Position numbers and translations under genes: made by a program | The notes under the pieces: generated by a model | What the model saw: the letters and a program-made list of their open reading frames with translations, nothing else | Told to the model about the DNA's origin: nothing | Databases searched by the model: none | Shown: positions 24,660 through 32,818 of the stretch, piece after piece | How positions within the stretch are numbered: position 1 is the first letter of the stretch | Layout of the letters: the number at the start of each line of letters is the position of its first letter | Assembly (NCBI GenBank): GCA_964575895.1 | Contig: CAZNTE010000014.1 | Span: 1-64,000, forward strand | Reading direction: 5' to 3' | DNA length: 64,000 bases | DNA from: Gudongella sp964575895 | GTDB taxonomy: Bacteria; Bacillota; Clostridia; Tissierellales; Tissierellaceae

Positions 24660-27047
24660 CTATAACCCAAGTTCTTCAAGATACTTTTTCATCTGACCTT
24701 CAACTTCATTTATGTCAGCTTTTATACTCTCAATATTCTCGGCTACTTCTTCCATATCAATCATTTCTTCTTCTTCAAAAGTGTCTACATATCTTGGTAT
24801 GTTTAAGTTATAGTCATTATCCTGTATCTCTTTCTTGGTTGCAACATAAGCAAATTTGTCTATATTTTCATAGTTTTCATAGACATCTACAATTCTTTGA
24901 ATATCTTCTTCTCTAAGATTATTTTGGTTCTTTCCTTTTTCATAGAATCCATCACCTGAAGAGTCTATAAATAAGACATCATCCTTATTTCTATTTTGTT
25001 TAAATACCATTATACAAGCAGGTATACCAGTTCCAAAAAACAGATTTGAAGGTAGACCTATTACTGCATCCAGAAGATTCATATCTACAATTTGTTTTCT
25101 TATCTTTCCTTCACTACTTCCTCTAAATAGTACACCATGAGGGAGTACTACAGCCATTCGTCCACCTTCAGCAAGTGAATGAAGCATATGAAGTACAAAT
25201 GCATAATCTCCTTTAGATGTAGGGGGAATTCCCCAGCTAAATCGATTATATGGGTCTAAGGACTCATCCATCTTAAATGTTCTATCATCACCTTCGCCAG
25301 CAAAGCCCATAGCCCACTTATCAAGAGAGAAGGGGGGATTAGCTACAACAACTTGGAATTTCATAAGTTTATCATTTTCTAAATGTAATGGATTGGCAAG
25401 GGTATCACCCCAAGCAATCTTTGCATCATCTATATTGTGTAAGAACATATTCATTCTGCATAGAGAATGGGTTTGACCATTTCTTTCCTGACCATATATT
25501 TGTGCTTTTCCTGATGGTATTTTATTATAGGCTTTGATTAAGAGGGAACCAGATCCACAAGTTGGGTCATATATTCTATCATTCTCTTCAGGTTTAACTA
25601 GTCTAGCTAGAAGTTCTGAAACTTCCGAAGGGGTAAAGAATTCTCCACCTTTTTTCCCAGCATCAGATGCAAAGTTAGATATCATATATTCATAAGCATT
25701 TCCTATTACATCTTCACCTATTAATCTGGAAGGGGATAAATCCAATACACTAAAATCCTCTAGTAAGATCTTTAACATTGCATTTCTTTCCTTAGTGCCC
25801 CCAAGAATTGATTCAGAGTTAAAATCAATGTTCTTGAATACACCTCTAAGTTTTACCTTGTTTTCTTCTTCGATATTAGCTAAAGCCATGTTTATAATTT
25901 CACCGATATTTGGCTGATTTCTTTTATCATATAAGTAGTCGAAAGTAGCATTATCATTTAGTACAAATCGCTCATTTTTCATTTGTCTTTCTACTCTTTC
26001 TAGGTTGTTACTATATTTTATTAGTAGAGCTTCTCTGTGCTCCTTGTAAATATCGCTAATATATTTAATAAATAGCATAACTAATACATAGTCTTTATAT
26101 ATTGCAGAATCAATTTTACCCCTAAAGGTATCACATGCTCTCCATAGAGTGTTATTTACTTCTTCTTGTGTATAGGTTCCATTTTTAGTCATAATATCTT
26201 TGATTTCCTTTCTAGTGTTATTATTCTTAATTGGTTTACTTTGGATATCAGGTAGCTTATAGTTCATGTATTTACTGTTAAACTCTTTAAGGATACTTAA
26301 TAATCTATTATCTAAATAATTAACAGCTTCATCTATTAGAGGAGTAGGCACACCATAATAGGCTTCTGCAATACTTCCTGTTATTGCAGCCAAAGTATCA
26401 CTATCTCCACCTATGGATATGGCATTTCTTATAGCATCTTCAAAACTTGTAGATTCTAGAAAAGCAACCATAGCTTGAGGAACAGTACCTTGACATGATA
26501 CATCAAAATCATAGGTACTTCTGATTTCATCTAAAGAGAAGTCTAAGTCATAGTAGTTATCTACTATATACTCTTTAATTTCTTCCTTACTCTTACCTTG
26601 TCTTGCCAAGTAAATTGCCACTGTAGTTGCTTCTGCTCCTTTAATTCCTTCTGGGTGATTATGAGTTATTTTAGTTACAGATTTGGATAATTGGATTGCT
26701 TCATCCACTGAATCTGCGACAAATCCACAAGCACTTACTCTCATAGCTGCTCCATTACCATAACTATTATATGGCTCAGGGTTCTCAGAGTAGATCCAGC
26801 TAAAGAATGAACCTCCGTATCCAGAGTTAGGGTAGAGGTGACCAATTTCCTGAAGAGTTGGAGCTAAAACTTCATCTAATTTTTTGATGTTTTTGTTACT
26901 ATCTAAGATAGCTTTAGCAACAGCAATTGTCATTACTGTATCATCAGTAAATTTAGATTTATCTTGGAAAAGCTCAAATTCCTTAGTCTTGATGTTATTC
27001 CATTCATAAACAGAACCGACTATATCACCGATTATTGCTCCTATCAT
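24660..27047 (-). CDS. hsdM: ADP-ribosylglycohydrolase-HsdM fusion (type I methylase subunit)
   Basis: This 795-residue fusion has residues ~1-260 as a complete ADP-ribosylglycohydrolase with both metal motifs (FTDDTVM near 33 and GGDSDTLAA near 215). After a short linker (SKPIKNNNTRKE), residues ~285-795 are a full HsdM: an N-terminal helical domain, the SAM motif DPTCGSGSLL near 496, catalytic ANPPF near 570 and a C-terminal helix. GGAGGAAGG precedes ATG 27047, so the hydrolase is part of the primary product. It heads the operon hsdM-hsdS-hsdR-ygjP. ADP-ribosylglycohydrolases remove ADP-ribose from proteins or nucleic acids, which hints that this methylase handles ADP-ribosylated DNA, senses it, or is itself protected. 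The hydrolase half is very like the separate protein at 51513. Confidence 0.94.
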   Translation of the reverse strand: MIGAIIGDIVGSVYEWNNIKTKEFELFQDKSKFTDDTVMTIAVAKAILDSNKNIKKLDEVLAPTLQEIGHLYPNSGYGGSFFSWIYSENPEPYNSYGNGAAMRVSACGFVADSVDEAIQLSKSVTKITHNHPEGIKGAEATTVAIYLARQGKSKEEIKEYIVDNYYDLDFSLDEIRSTYDFDVSCQGTVPQAMVAFLESTSFEDAIRNAISIGGDSDTLAAITGSIAEAYYGVPTPLIDEAVNYLDNRLLSILKEFNSKYMNYKLPDIQSKPIKNNNTRKEIKDIMTKNGTYTQEEVNNTLWRACDTFRGKIDSAIYKDYVLVMLFIKYISDIYKEHREALLIKYSNNLERVERQMKNERFVLNDNATFDYLYDKRNQPNIGEIINMALANIEEENKVKLRGVFKNIDFNSESILGGTKERNAMLKILLEDFSVLDLSPSRLIGEDVIGNAYEYMISNFASDAGKKGGEFFTPSEVSELLARLVKPEENDRIYDPTCGSGSLLIKAYNKIPSGKAQIYGQERNGQTHSLCRMNMFLHNIDDAKIAWGDTLANPLHLENDKLMKFQVVVANPPFSLDKWAMGFAGEGDDRTFKMDESLDPYNRFSWGIPPTSKGDYAFVLHMLHSLAEGGRMAVVLPHGVLFRGSSEGKIRKQIVDMNLLDAVIGLPSNLFFGTGIPACIMVFKQNRNKDDVLFIDSSGDGFYEKGKNQNNLREEDIQRIVDVYENYENIDKFAYVATKKEIQDNDYNLNIPRYVDTFEEEEMIDMEEVAENIESIKADINEVEGQMKKYLEELGL

Positions 27048-27343
27048 TTTCCTTCCTCCTGTACAATTATTAGAATCAACGCATCTTAAGATTAATCTAT
27101 ATAAGAGTAAAATATACCTAACACTTGTATTTTATCATATGTAATGTTTTTACGATAGCAATTATTCCAGTAATATGGTAAAGTAATAAGTAAAATAGAG
27201 CTGAGTAAGACTATATTGTTATGTCGACTTTAAATTTGGGAAATATATGATGATTTAGTAGAATTTGCAATATTTATTAGTCTCTGAGGTTATAATTTTA
27301 TGGGAAAATTCCTTCATAATACAAACTTTAAGGAGTAGATTTG

Positions 27344-28744
27344 ATGAGTACTATACAACACTGCATTTATAAAAGTCTAAGCAAAAGTAGTGAACTAATA
27401 CATTATAAAGTTATTAGCAAAATAGAAGGTATATATCTTATATTTGGATTATTGGTACTAAGAAGAATGGAGTGTCTGTACATAGATTCTATTATTGAAG
27501 AATCTAACTCTGACAGATCAGAACTATACAAATATGGGGTCCTAAAGAATTTCTATTATAATGATTCATCTCTCTCAATTAAATCATTATCAACTGATAT
27601 TAATAATATTGAATTAAATTTTGATAGTTACTTAAAGGGCTATCATCCAGAAGTTAGATACTTAGTAGGAGAATTAAACTTATCAACAACAATAAAAAAT
27701 GCTAAACGAGAAAATAAGATTTTAAAGGATATATTTAATGAAATAGCAGATATAGACTTGTCCACTAATTCTATAAGTAGGTATTCAATGGATAATGTAT
27801 TAAAGTTAGTTATTCATAAAATTGGCAATTATAGCTTAAATTTAATACCAGCTGATATTGCAGAATTAATTGCTAAGTTAACTCTTGAAAATATTGACGC
27901 TGCATATAGTAATAAGGAATCTATTATCATTAATGATGATTCCTTTGGGACAGGAGACTTATTAATTGGATTGTTAAATCAACTTAATTATCTAGGTTTT
28001 TCTGATGATAGAATAATAATTACAGGAATGGAGCCAAGTACTCTTAATTACTCCATTGGTTTATTGAGGATTATTTTATATGGATACGATACAAGTAGAC
28101 TAATGATAAGGGATTGTATAACTAATTACAATAACAGCTGGGAGATGGGTCATACATACTCTGTTATGAAGCCTAAACAGCAATTTCCTAGCTGGATTAA
28201 GATTTTCAATAAAGAAGTGATAAGTGATAATAGGTTTAAAGCTGGAATACCTAAGGATCAGAACTCCTTTTATATGTATCTTCAGCATGTAATATCAACT
28301 TTGCCTACTAAAGATGAAATAAGAAGTAGGGCTTGTCTTTTATCTACACCTTATCCTCTACTAGAAAAGAAAGGAAATAGGAATAACAGTGTTGCAAATA
28401 TAAGGAAATGGTTATTGGATAATGATTACCTTGAAGGAATTATAAAGCTTCCAGAAGGATTATTTTATGAATCTAGCATAGTATACTACATATGGATTAT
28501 AGATAAAAACAAGAATCTAGAGGCTGATAGCAAGAGATATATAAAATTCTTGGATGCTTCAAGATGTTGTGAAAGAATTAGACCCAATATCTTCTCTAAA
28601 ACAAATCAATTGGAGGAAGAGCATATTGAGGAAATTCTAAAGCTTTATACAAGCAAAGAAGAGAATACAAGTCTTAATAAGGTAGATATAAAAGATATTA
28701 GTCTAGAAGGAAGTTGGCTAAGTTATTTTAACTCAATAGATTAG
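27344..28744 (+). CDS. Degenerate HsdM-like protein lacking the catalytic motif
   Basis: The 466 residues align in outline with HsdM: DIAELIAKLTL matches the FTPxEVxELLxRL segment, DDSFGTGDLLIGLL the SAM loop, NRFKAGIPKDQNSFYMYLQHVISTL the region after NPPF, and YLEGIIKLPEGLFYESSI the late IGLPxxLF motif. Where NPPF should be, only SWIKIFNKEV is found, and the SAM loop is altered. The start is ATG 27344 after AAGGAG. It is transcribed away from the hsd operon with 296 bp between them. It is likely a non-catalytic partner or decoy of the methylase rather than a second methylase. Confidence 0.75.
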   Translation: MSTIQHCIYKSLSKSSELIHYKVISKIEGIYLIFGLLVLRRMECLYIDSIIEESNSDRSELYKYGVLKNFYYNDSSLSIKSLSTDINNIELNFDSYLKGYHPEVRYLVGELNLSTTIKNAKRENKILKDIFNEIADIDLSTNSISRYSMDNVLKLVIHKIGNYSLNLIPADIAELIAKLTLENIDAAYSNKESIIINDDSFGTGDLLIGLLNQLNYLGFSDDRIIITGMEPSTLNYSIGLLRIILYGYDTSRLMIRDCITNYNNSWEMGHTYSVMKPKQQFPSWIKIFNKEVISDNRFKAGIPKDQNSFYMYLQHVISTLPTKDEIRSRACLLSTPYPLLEKKGNRNNSVANIRKWLLDNDYLEGIIKLPEGLFYESSIVYYIWIIDKNKNLEADSKRYIKFLDASRCCERIRPNIFSKTNQLEEEHIEEILKLYTSKEENTSLNKVDIKDISLEGSWLSYFNSID

Positions 28745-28756
28745 GAGGAGTATAAC

Positions 28757-29521
28757 ATGGAAGGTAATACTAACCTAGAATTTTATGAACTTCTAAGAGA
28801 TAGCTATAATAGTGCTAATTTTGAAGAATTAACTAAGTTCCTATCTGAGGATGTCATCTATGAATCCCAATGGGTAATAACACCATTAATTGGGAGAGAT
28901 AATGTATCCAAACATTTAAAAGGAAAAGCAAAAACAATATTAGATCAAAACCACATTACAATAGCTAAAGTCGCAAAACTTATTCAGAATGATATAACCC
29001 GCGGTGCAAACTTGGCATATAATCCAAATGACTATTGTGTTGTAGTGGAACAAAGTGGCAACAGAGTTGTAATATTAATGAAAGTTGAAGATGAAAAAAT
29101 AACAAGGATAGATTTGTGCATGCCACAGTTATTTAAGTACAAACTTGTTGTTTACCCTAATTATATGACTAAGAGAGAAGTACATAATTTTGGAATAGAA
29201 GTAGTTTATAATCAACTGATTAAAGAAGAATACAAAATTAAAAATGTAGATATTGAGTTAGGGAAGTATCCCCAGATAGTTGCTAGTAAGAATAATAGGA
29301 ACTACATTATTGTTGTACATACTGAAATAGCACCATTCTTTGGCAAATTAGAGACTACTCTTAAACAAAAGATAGTAGAATATTCCAAGTCTATACAAGG
29401 GGTTCCATGTTTTGCAAGTGTAAGTATTGGTAGCAGAACAGAGGAAAACTTCAATAAGTCAATTGCAATTAGAGGAGATGGCTTCTATGCAAATTACCAA
29501 GGTTTAGAAATGTTAGGATAG
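28757..29521 (+). CDS. NTF2-like N-terminal domain protein with possible nuclease-like C-terminus
   Basis: The 254 residues divide in two. Residues ~1-125 look like a SnoaL/NTF2-type cone fold (FYELLRDSYNSANFEELTKFLSEDVIYE). The C-terminal part (PQIVASKNNRNYIIVVHTE, then KIVEYSKSIQGVPCFASVSIGS) has the beta pattern of PD-(D/E)XK-type or Mrr-like domains, but the expected D-ExK residues are not clear. It follows the HsdM-like gene by 12 nt with GGAGGAG, so the two form an operon. Function unknown. Confidence 0.55.
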   Translation: MEGNTNLEFYELLRDSYNSANFEELTKFLSEDVIYESQWVITPLIGRDNVSKHLKGKAKTILDQNHITIAKVAKLIQNDITRGANLAYNPNDYCVVVEQSGNRVVILMKVEDEKITRIDLCMPQLFKYKLVVYPNYMTKREVHNFGIEVVYNQLIKEEYKIKNVDIELGKYPQIVASKNNRNYIIVVHTEIAPFFGKLETTLKQKIVEYSKSIQGVPCFASVSIGSRTEENFNKSIAIRGDGFYANYQGLEMLG

Positions 29522-29580
29522 TAGAGAAATCAAAAATGGTATGGTAGTTGAGGATGAGGATCTATATTAGGAGGTATGAG

Positions 29581-30402
29581 ATGAAAAAAATTAGACATTT
29601 GATAATTGGATTCATTATTGGAGCTATAACTTTTAGTTTTATACCAGCAGTATCTGAATCTGTAAATGTACTTTTTAATAGCATCAATATTTCAATGAAT
29701 GGCTCAACTGTTGCCAACTCAGGTGTAAGCTATAGTTTAAGTGATGGTACAAAAGTGCCTTATAGTATTCTTTATAAAGGAACTACATATCTTCCAATGA
29801 GAGAAATAGGAAGATTAACAGGCAAGGATATAACATGGGATAATGACACTAGAACAGCAGGTATAAATGATACAAATTATTATCCAACAGAAATCGATGA
29901 AGACGAAATAGTTAGTTATACAGACTATAAGGGCTTATTCTACTCAATTAATGGGGAAGGGTTCTATGATGTAAGGGGAGAAGTATCTGACATTATACTA
30001 AGAGATGGAGAGTTCTTCATTAGAATTAAGCCATTGCTTATGATATTAGATTGTGTAGAAGACAATTTTGAAATAATTCCATCTAGTAATCAATTTGTAG
30101 ATGGAGAAATAATTCCTAAATTAAGCAATTATGTCGCTGGAACAGAAAGGATATATACTAGTGCTACTGAATCATATTATGTTTATAAGTTCTTTAGGAG
30201 AGATAATCCAATAAAGGTATATGAAATTGATTATACTAAAAATGATGACAATGTAATTCTGCATCAGTATGCAGGGTATGTAAAAGCTGACCATTTCTTA
30301 AATTTCTTTGGCGGAAATGAAAACTTTGAGGTTATTTTAGATGAATTTAACAAGTATATACTATTTAATATTAACCCAACTAATATGAAAGGAGATCAGT
30401 AA
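29581..30402 (+). CDS. Exported protein with copper-amine-oxidase-N-like (stalk) domain
   Basis: In the 273 residues, one hydrophobic segment (~5-25, LIIGFIIGAITFSFIP) acts as a signal or anchor. Residues ~30-100 match the small beta domain found at the N-terminus of copper amine oxidases and many clostridial wall proteins (TTYLPMREIGRLTGKDITWDND). No oxidase domain follows. The start is ATG 29581, chosen for AGGAGG at good spacing; an in-frame ATG upstream lacks one. Probable cell-surface protein carried by the element; role unknown. Confidence 0.72.
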   Translation: MKKIRHLIIGFIIGAITFSFIPAVSESVNVLFNSINISMNGSTVANSGVSYSLSDGTKVPYSILYKGTTYLPMREIGRLTGKDITWDNDTRTAGINDTNYYPTEIDEDEIVSYTDYKGLFYSINGEGFYDVRGEVSDIILRDGEFFIRIKPLLMILDCVEDNFEIIPSSNQFVDGEIIPKLSNYVAGTERIYTSATESYYVYKFFRRDNPIKVYEIDYTKNDDNVILHQYAGYVKADHFLNFFGGNENFEVILDEFNKYILFNINPTNMKGDQ

Positions 30403-30403
30403 T

Positions 30404-31183
30404 ATGGAAATTCTTATTTTTTTTATAGTGGTAATTATTATTTTTAGCATCTATTCAACACAGCGTAAAAAGGATAAAGGTGACAAATATCAAATGCAAG
30501 ATGTAAGCATGGAAAAAGAAAAAGTTGATACTTTGATCAAGAAAAATCAGGAGATAATAGATAAATTGCCAAATGAAAACAAGATTGTATTCTATAGGGG
30601 GGGTCATCCTGAAGTAGATAAACAACTATTTGATGCACATGTTTGGATTGAAAATGGCAAGTTGAACTTCCATCCTGTTGATATAAATAAAGATGTGGAT
30701 ACTTTTTCAGTTAATCTTGAGGATATTGTTTATTATGCGACAAAAGGTGAAATAAATAAACAAACTCTTGTAAGTGGAGGAGAGGTTAAAGGTGGAGGGA
30801 GTTCCATTACAGGAGCTGCAGTTGGGGGATTAGTAGCAGGACCAGTTGGTGCCGTAATTGGTAGCAGAAAGAAAGTTAAGGGAGATCCAATTAAAACTAC
30901 AATAGTTACCGAGGATAGTAGACGAACTTTTATGAATTTCAGTCATCAAAGTTCTATGTATACAATGTACTTTGACTACTATTCATACAGTAAGTTTGTT
31001 GAGCTAATACCAAATAAATCATATGAATATTACAGTAAAGTAGGACAGTATACAAAAGTATTATCAGGAAATTCAAGTGATAATGTAACCAAAATGAAGG
31101 AATTAGTTAAATTAAGAGAGGAAGGATTAATTACAGAGGAAGAATTTCAGAACAAAAGAGCTAAAATCCTAAGTGGAATCTAG
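30404..31183 (+). CDS. Membrane-anchored SHOCT-domain protein
   Basis: In the 259 residues, an N-terminal transmembrane helix (~2-20) is followed by a soluble region with a glycine-zipper-like stretch (GGSSITGAAVGGLVAGPVGAVIGS near 132) and a C-terminal SHOCT motif (MKELVKLREEGLITEEEFQNKR near 232). SHOCT segments occur at termini of membrane and toxin-like proteins and probably mediate assembly. It starts 1 nt after the previous stop with GGAGA upstream, so it is co-translated with the exported protein. Confidence 0.72.
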   Translation: MEILIFFIVVIIIFSIYSTQRKKDKGDKYQMQDVSMEKEKVDTLIKKNQEIIDKLPNENKIVFYRGGHPEVDKQLFDAHVWIENGKLNFHPVDINKDVDTFSVNLEDIVYYATKGEINKQTLVSGGEVKGGGSSITGAAVGGLVAGPVGAVIGSRKKVKGDPIKTTIVTEDSRRTFMNFSHQSSMYTMYFDYYSYSKFVELIPNKSYEYYSKVGQYTKVLSGNSSDNVTKMKELVKLREEGLITEEEFQNKRAKILSGI

Positions 31184-31303
31184 ATAATATCTGACGAATT
31201 CAACTGGTAAAGATCCTTACTGGGTACACATTTTATTAAATTGCCCTGAGAAAAAGTATCGTTGACTTTTTAATTTAAATACAATCTCTATTGGAGGGAT
31301 AAA

Positions 31304-32203
31304 ATGAAATTTCTTAAGTCTTTATCTTCAGTTTTAAGTTATTATTTTGCATGGACCACAGTCTGGACATATAAGGATTGGGCTATAAGTCGCTATATAT
31401 TTTCTCAGTATGAGGGTAGTACATACCAGTGGGCATTGGAAGCAAATGAGAGGAGTTTAATGTATGGAGTAGTATTTTTCTTACTATACCTATTGTTCTC
31501 TTATTTGCCAAACAAGAAGATTAGTTTATTACCATTGGGCATAACTTCTGTAGTATTAGGTGTATCTACAACATTTCAGTATATAGGTTTCTCCCATGAG
31601 GGATTGCAAACTTTAGGAACCATGATTGGAGTAGGATATCTATTACTAGGTCTATTCATTTCTGTTCCAATAGTATCAAAAAGGATTAGATTATCTAAAG
31701 CTCAAGGACAGAAGAATAAAAGCGAGGAACAACTTGTAAGTAATTATAATAAACTAGATGAAGAAATATCAGTTGAGAGTAGAAATAGTACTATTGATCA
31801 GGAGAAGACAACTTTCCAAAATCCCAATATCAAAGTCTCATATAGAAGGAACCTTACTCCTAAGATGAAATTGGTAATCATAGGAATATTATTTATAGTT
31901 GTAGCATCTTTTATCTTTTTTAACTTCTTATACTACCCACACAACGGATCCTGGGAAGCAGATTTTTATGGGAGGAAAGTAGTACTTAAGTTGGACAAAG
32001 GAGAAGGTGTAATAGGAATAAGTTATGACCCAGATCAAAAAGTTATACTTTATGATCCAAATAAAAGGGAAACTACAGTTGGGATAGATGGTAAGACAAA
32101 TAATATCAGGGTCAATAAAGATGTCCTGGTAATAGAGATGTCTGGTGTCTACCTAAAGGGATTAGGATTATTAGATGATGACTTATACTTTAAGAAGAAA
32201 TAG
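31304..32203 (+). CDS. Integral membrane protein, unknown function
   Basis: The 299 residues contain four or five hydrophobic helices (VVFFLLYLLFSYL near 60, the next near 85 and 110, then LVIIGILFIVVASFIFF near 200). These are followed by a ~70-residue soluble tail rich in beta-forming residues (SWEADFYGRKVVLKLDKGEG). GGAGGG precedes the ATG. It is the last gene before the right end of the element. No family was recognised. Confidence 0.6.
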   Translation: MKFLKSLSSVLSYYFAWTTVWTYKDWAISRYIFSQYEGSTYQWALEANERSLMYGVVFFLLYLLFSYLPNKKISLLPLGITSVVLGVSTTFQYIGFSHEGLQTLGTMIGVGYLLLGLFISVPIVSKRIRLSKAQGQKNKSEEQLVSNYNKLDEEISVESRNSTIDQEKTTFQNPNIKVSYRRNLTPKMKLVIIGILFIVVASFIFFNFLYYPHNGSWEADFYGRKVVLKLDKGEGVIGISYDPDQKVILYDPNKRETTVGIDGKTNNIRVNKDVLVIEMSGVYLKGLGLLDDDLYFKKK

Positions 32204-32244
32204 TTTAATCTAAACACAATTGCCTCTAGGTTAGAACTCTATTC

Positions 32245-32483
32245 ATTGACAATCCAGGCCTTATAGGGTACAATAATCTTCGTGGACTGGTGCAACGCTG
32301 GTGCAGTAGGAATAATATTAGCAGGGATTAAGCAACACTAACTAAGATTTAGCACCCTATCATCAATTTTATCTTATTTTTACAATCGTGTAATTTTGAA
32401 CATTTTAACACCAATTAACACAAAATAATACATCTTAATATCATGTACCCATAGCTCAGCTGGATAGAGTAACTGGCTACGAA
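32245..32483 (+). repeat. Right copy of the 240-bp direct repeat
   Basis: This is the partner of 12937-13176. It carries the promoter-like TTGACA/TACAAT pair, one degenerate and one intact GGTGCAGTA box, and the 5' half of tRNA-Arg. Because identity with the left copy ends at the anticodon loop, this copy is the element-supplied replacement of the tRNA's upstream region. Confidence 0.9.
32246..32274 (+). promoter_or_regulatory. Sigma-A-type promoter upstream of tRNA-Arg
   Basis: TTGACA (32246-32251), a 17-bp spacer and TACAAT (32269-32274). The same pair at identical spacing occurs at 12938-12966 although the spacer bases differ, so the boxes are conserved. The start would lie about 165 nt before the tRNA, implying a long precursor leader. 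Confidence 0.65.
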
Positions 32484-32521
32484 CCAGTAGGTCGGGGGTT
32501 CGAATCCCTCTGGGTACACCA
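32445..32521 (+). tRNA. tRNA-Arg (ACG)
   Basis: Complete 77-nt cloverleaf: GTACCCA pairs with TGGGTAC, the anticodon stem is ACTGG/CCAGT with loop CTACGAA (anticodon ACG), the T-arm is GGGGGTTCGAATCCCTC and ACCA is encoded. It is a hybrid: the 5' half is supplied by the integrated element, the 3' half is the original chromosomal gene. Confidence 0.96.
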
Positions 32522-32524
32522 AAT

Positions 32525-32553
32525 AAAACCTTGTCTTTATAGATGAGGTTTTC
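32525..32553 (+). terminator. Terminator of tRNA-Arg
   Basis: AAAACCT and AGGTTTT form a stem just after the tRNA, with T-rich DNA following. It resembles the hairpin after the tRNA-Gly cluster at 308. The rest of the gap to 32818 is AT-rich promoter-type DNA with nothing else recognised. Confidence 0.6.
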
Positions 32554-32818
32554 TGACATTTTGATGTATATGCACAATCAAATAATAAAATACTACTAGG
32601 CTAATTTCAGAAAAATGTGAAAACTATATGGAAAAATATTGTATTTATTGTATAATTGAATTATAGTTTTCATTATAAAATTCGATTTTCAAGCACATTA
32701 GATTAACACATAGAAAAATTGGGAAATAATAGATAATTTCTTATATGGATTTAGATGCTATAATTAACCAAAACAGAATCTATAATTATTAGATCGATTT
32801 AAGTGTGGAGGCAATTCT

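Larger units (their letters stand above)
13177..32483. mobile_element. 19.3-kb integrative element in the anticodon loop of tRNA-Arg(ACG)
   Basis: The crossover core is bounded by the identical tRNA 5' halves at 13138-13176 and 32445-32483. The integrase lies next to the left junction and points at it. The right end supplies a replacement promoter region and tRNA 5' half, joined to the original 3' half, so tRNA function is restored. Contents are integrase, excisionase-like protein, reverse transcriptase, phage-type repressor, RadC, HIRAN, type I restriction-modification and several unknown genes. No relaxase, type IV secretion, capsid or replication gene was seen, so it probably depends on helpers to move. 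Confidence 0.85.

Noticed and set aside
13177..32483. Integrative conjugative element or prophage
   Set aside because: No relaxase, coupling protein, type IV secretion, capsid, terminase or replication genes are present; it fits a helper-dependent integrative element better.
32380..32577. 65-codon minus-strand gene over tRNA-Arg
   Set aside because: It runs antisense through the tRNA and repeat; this is a common artefact of tRNA genes.
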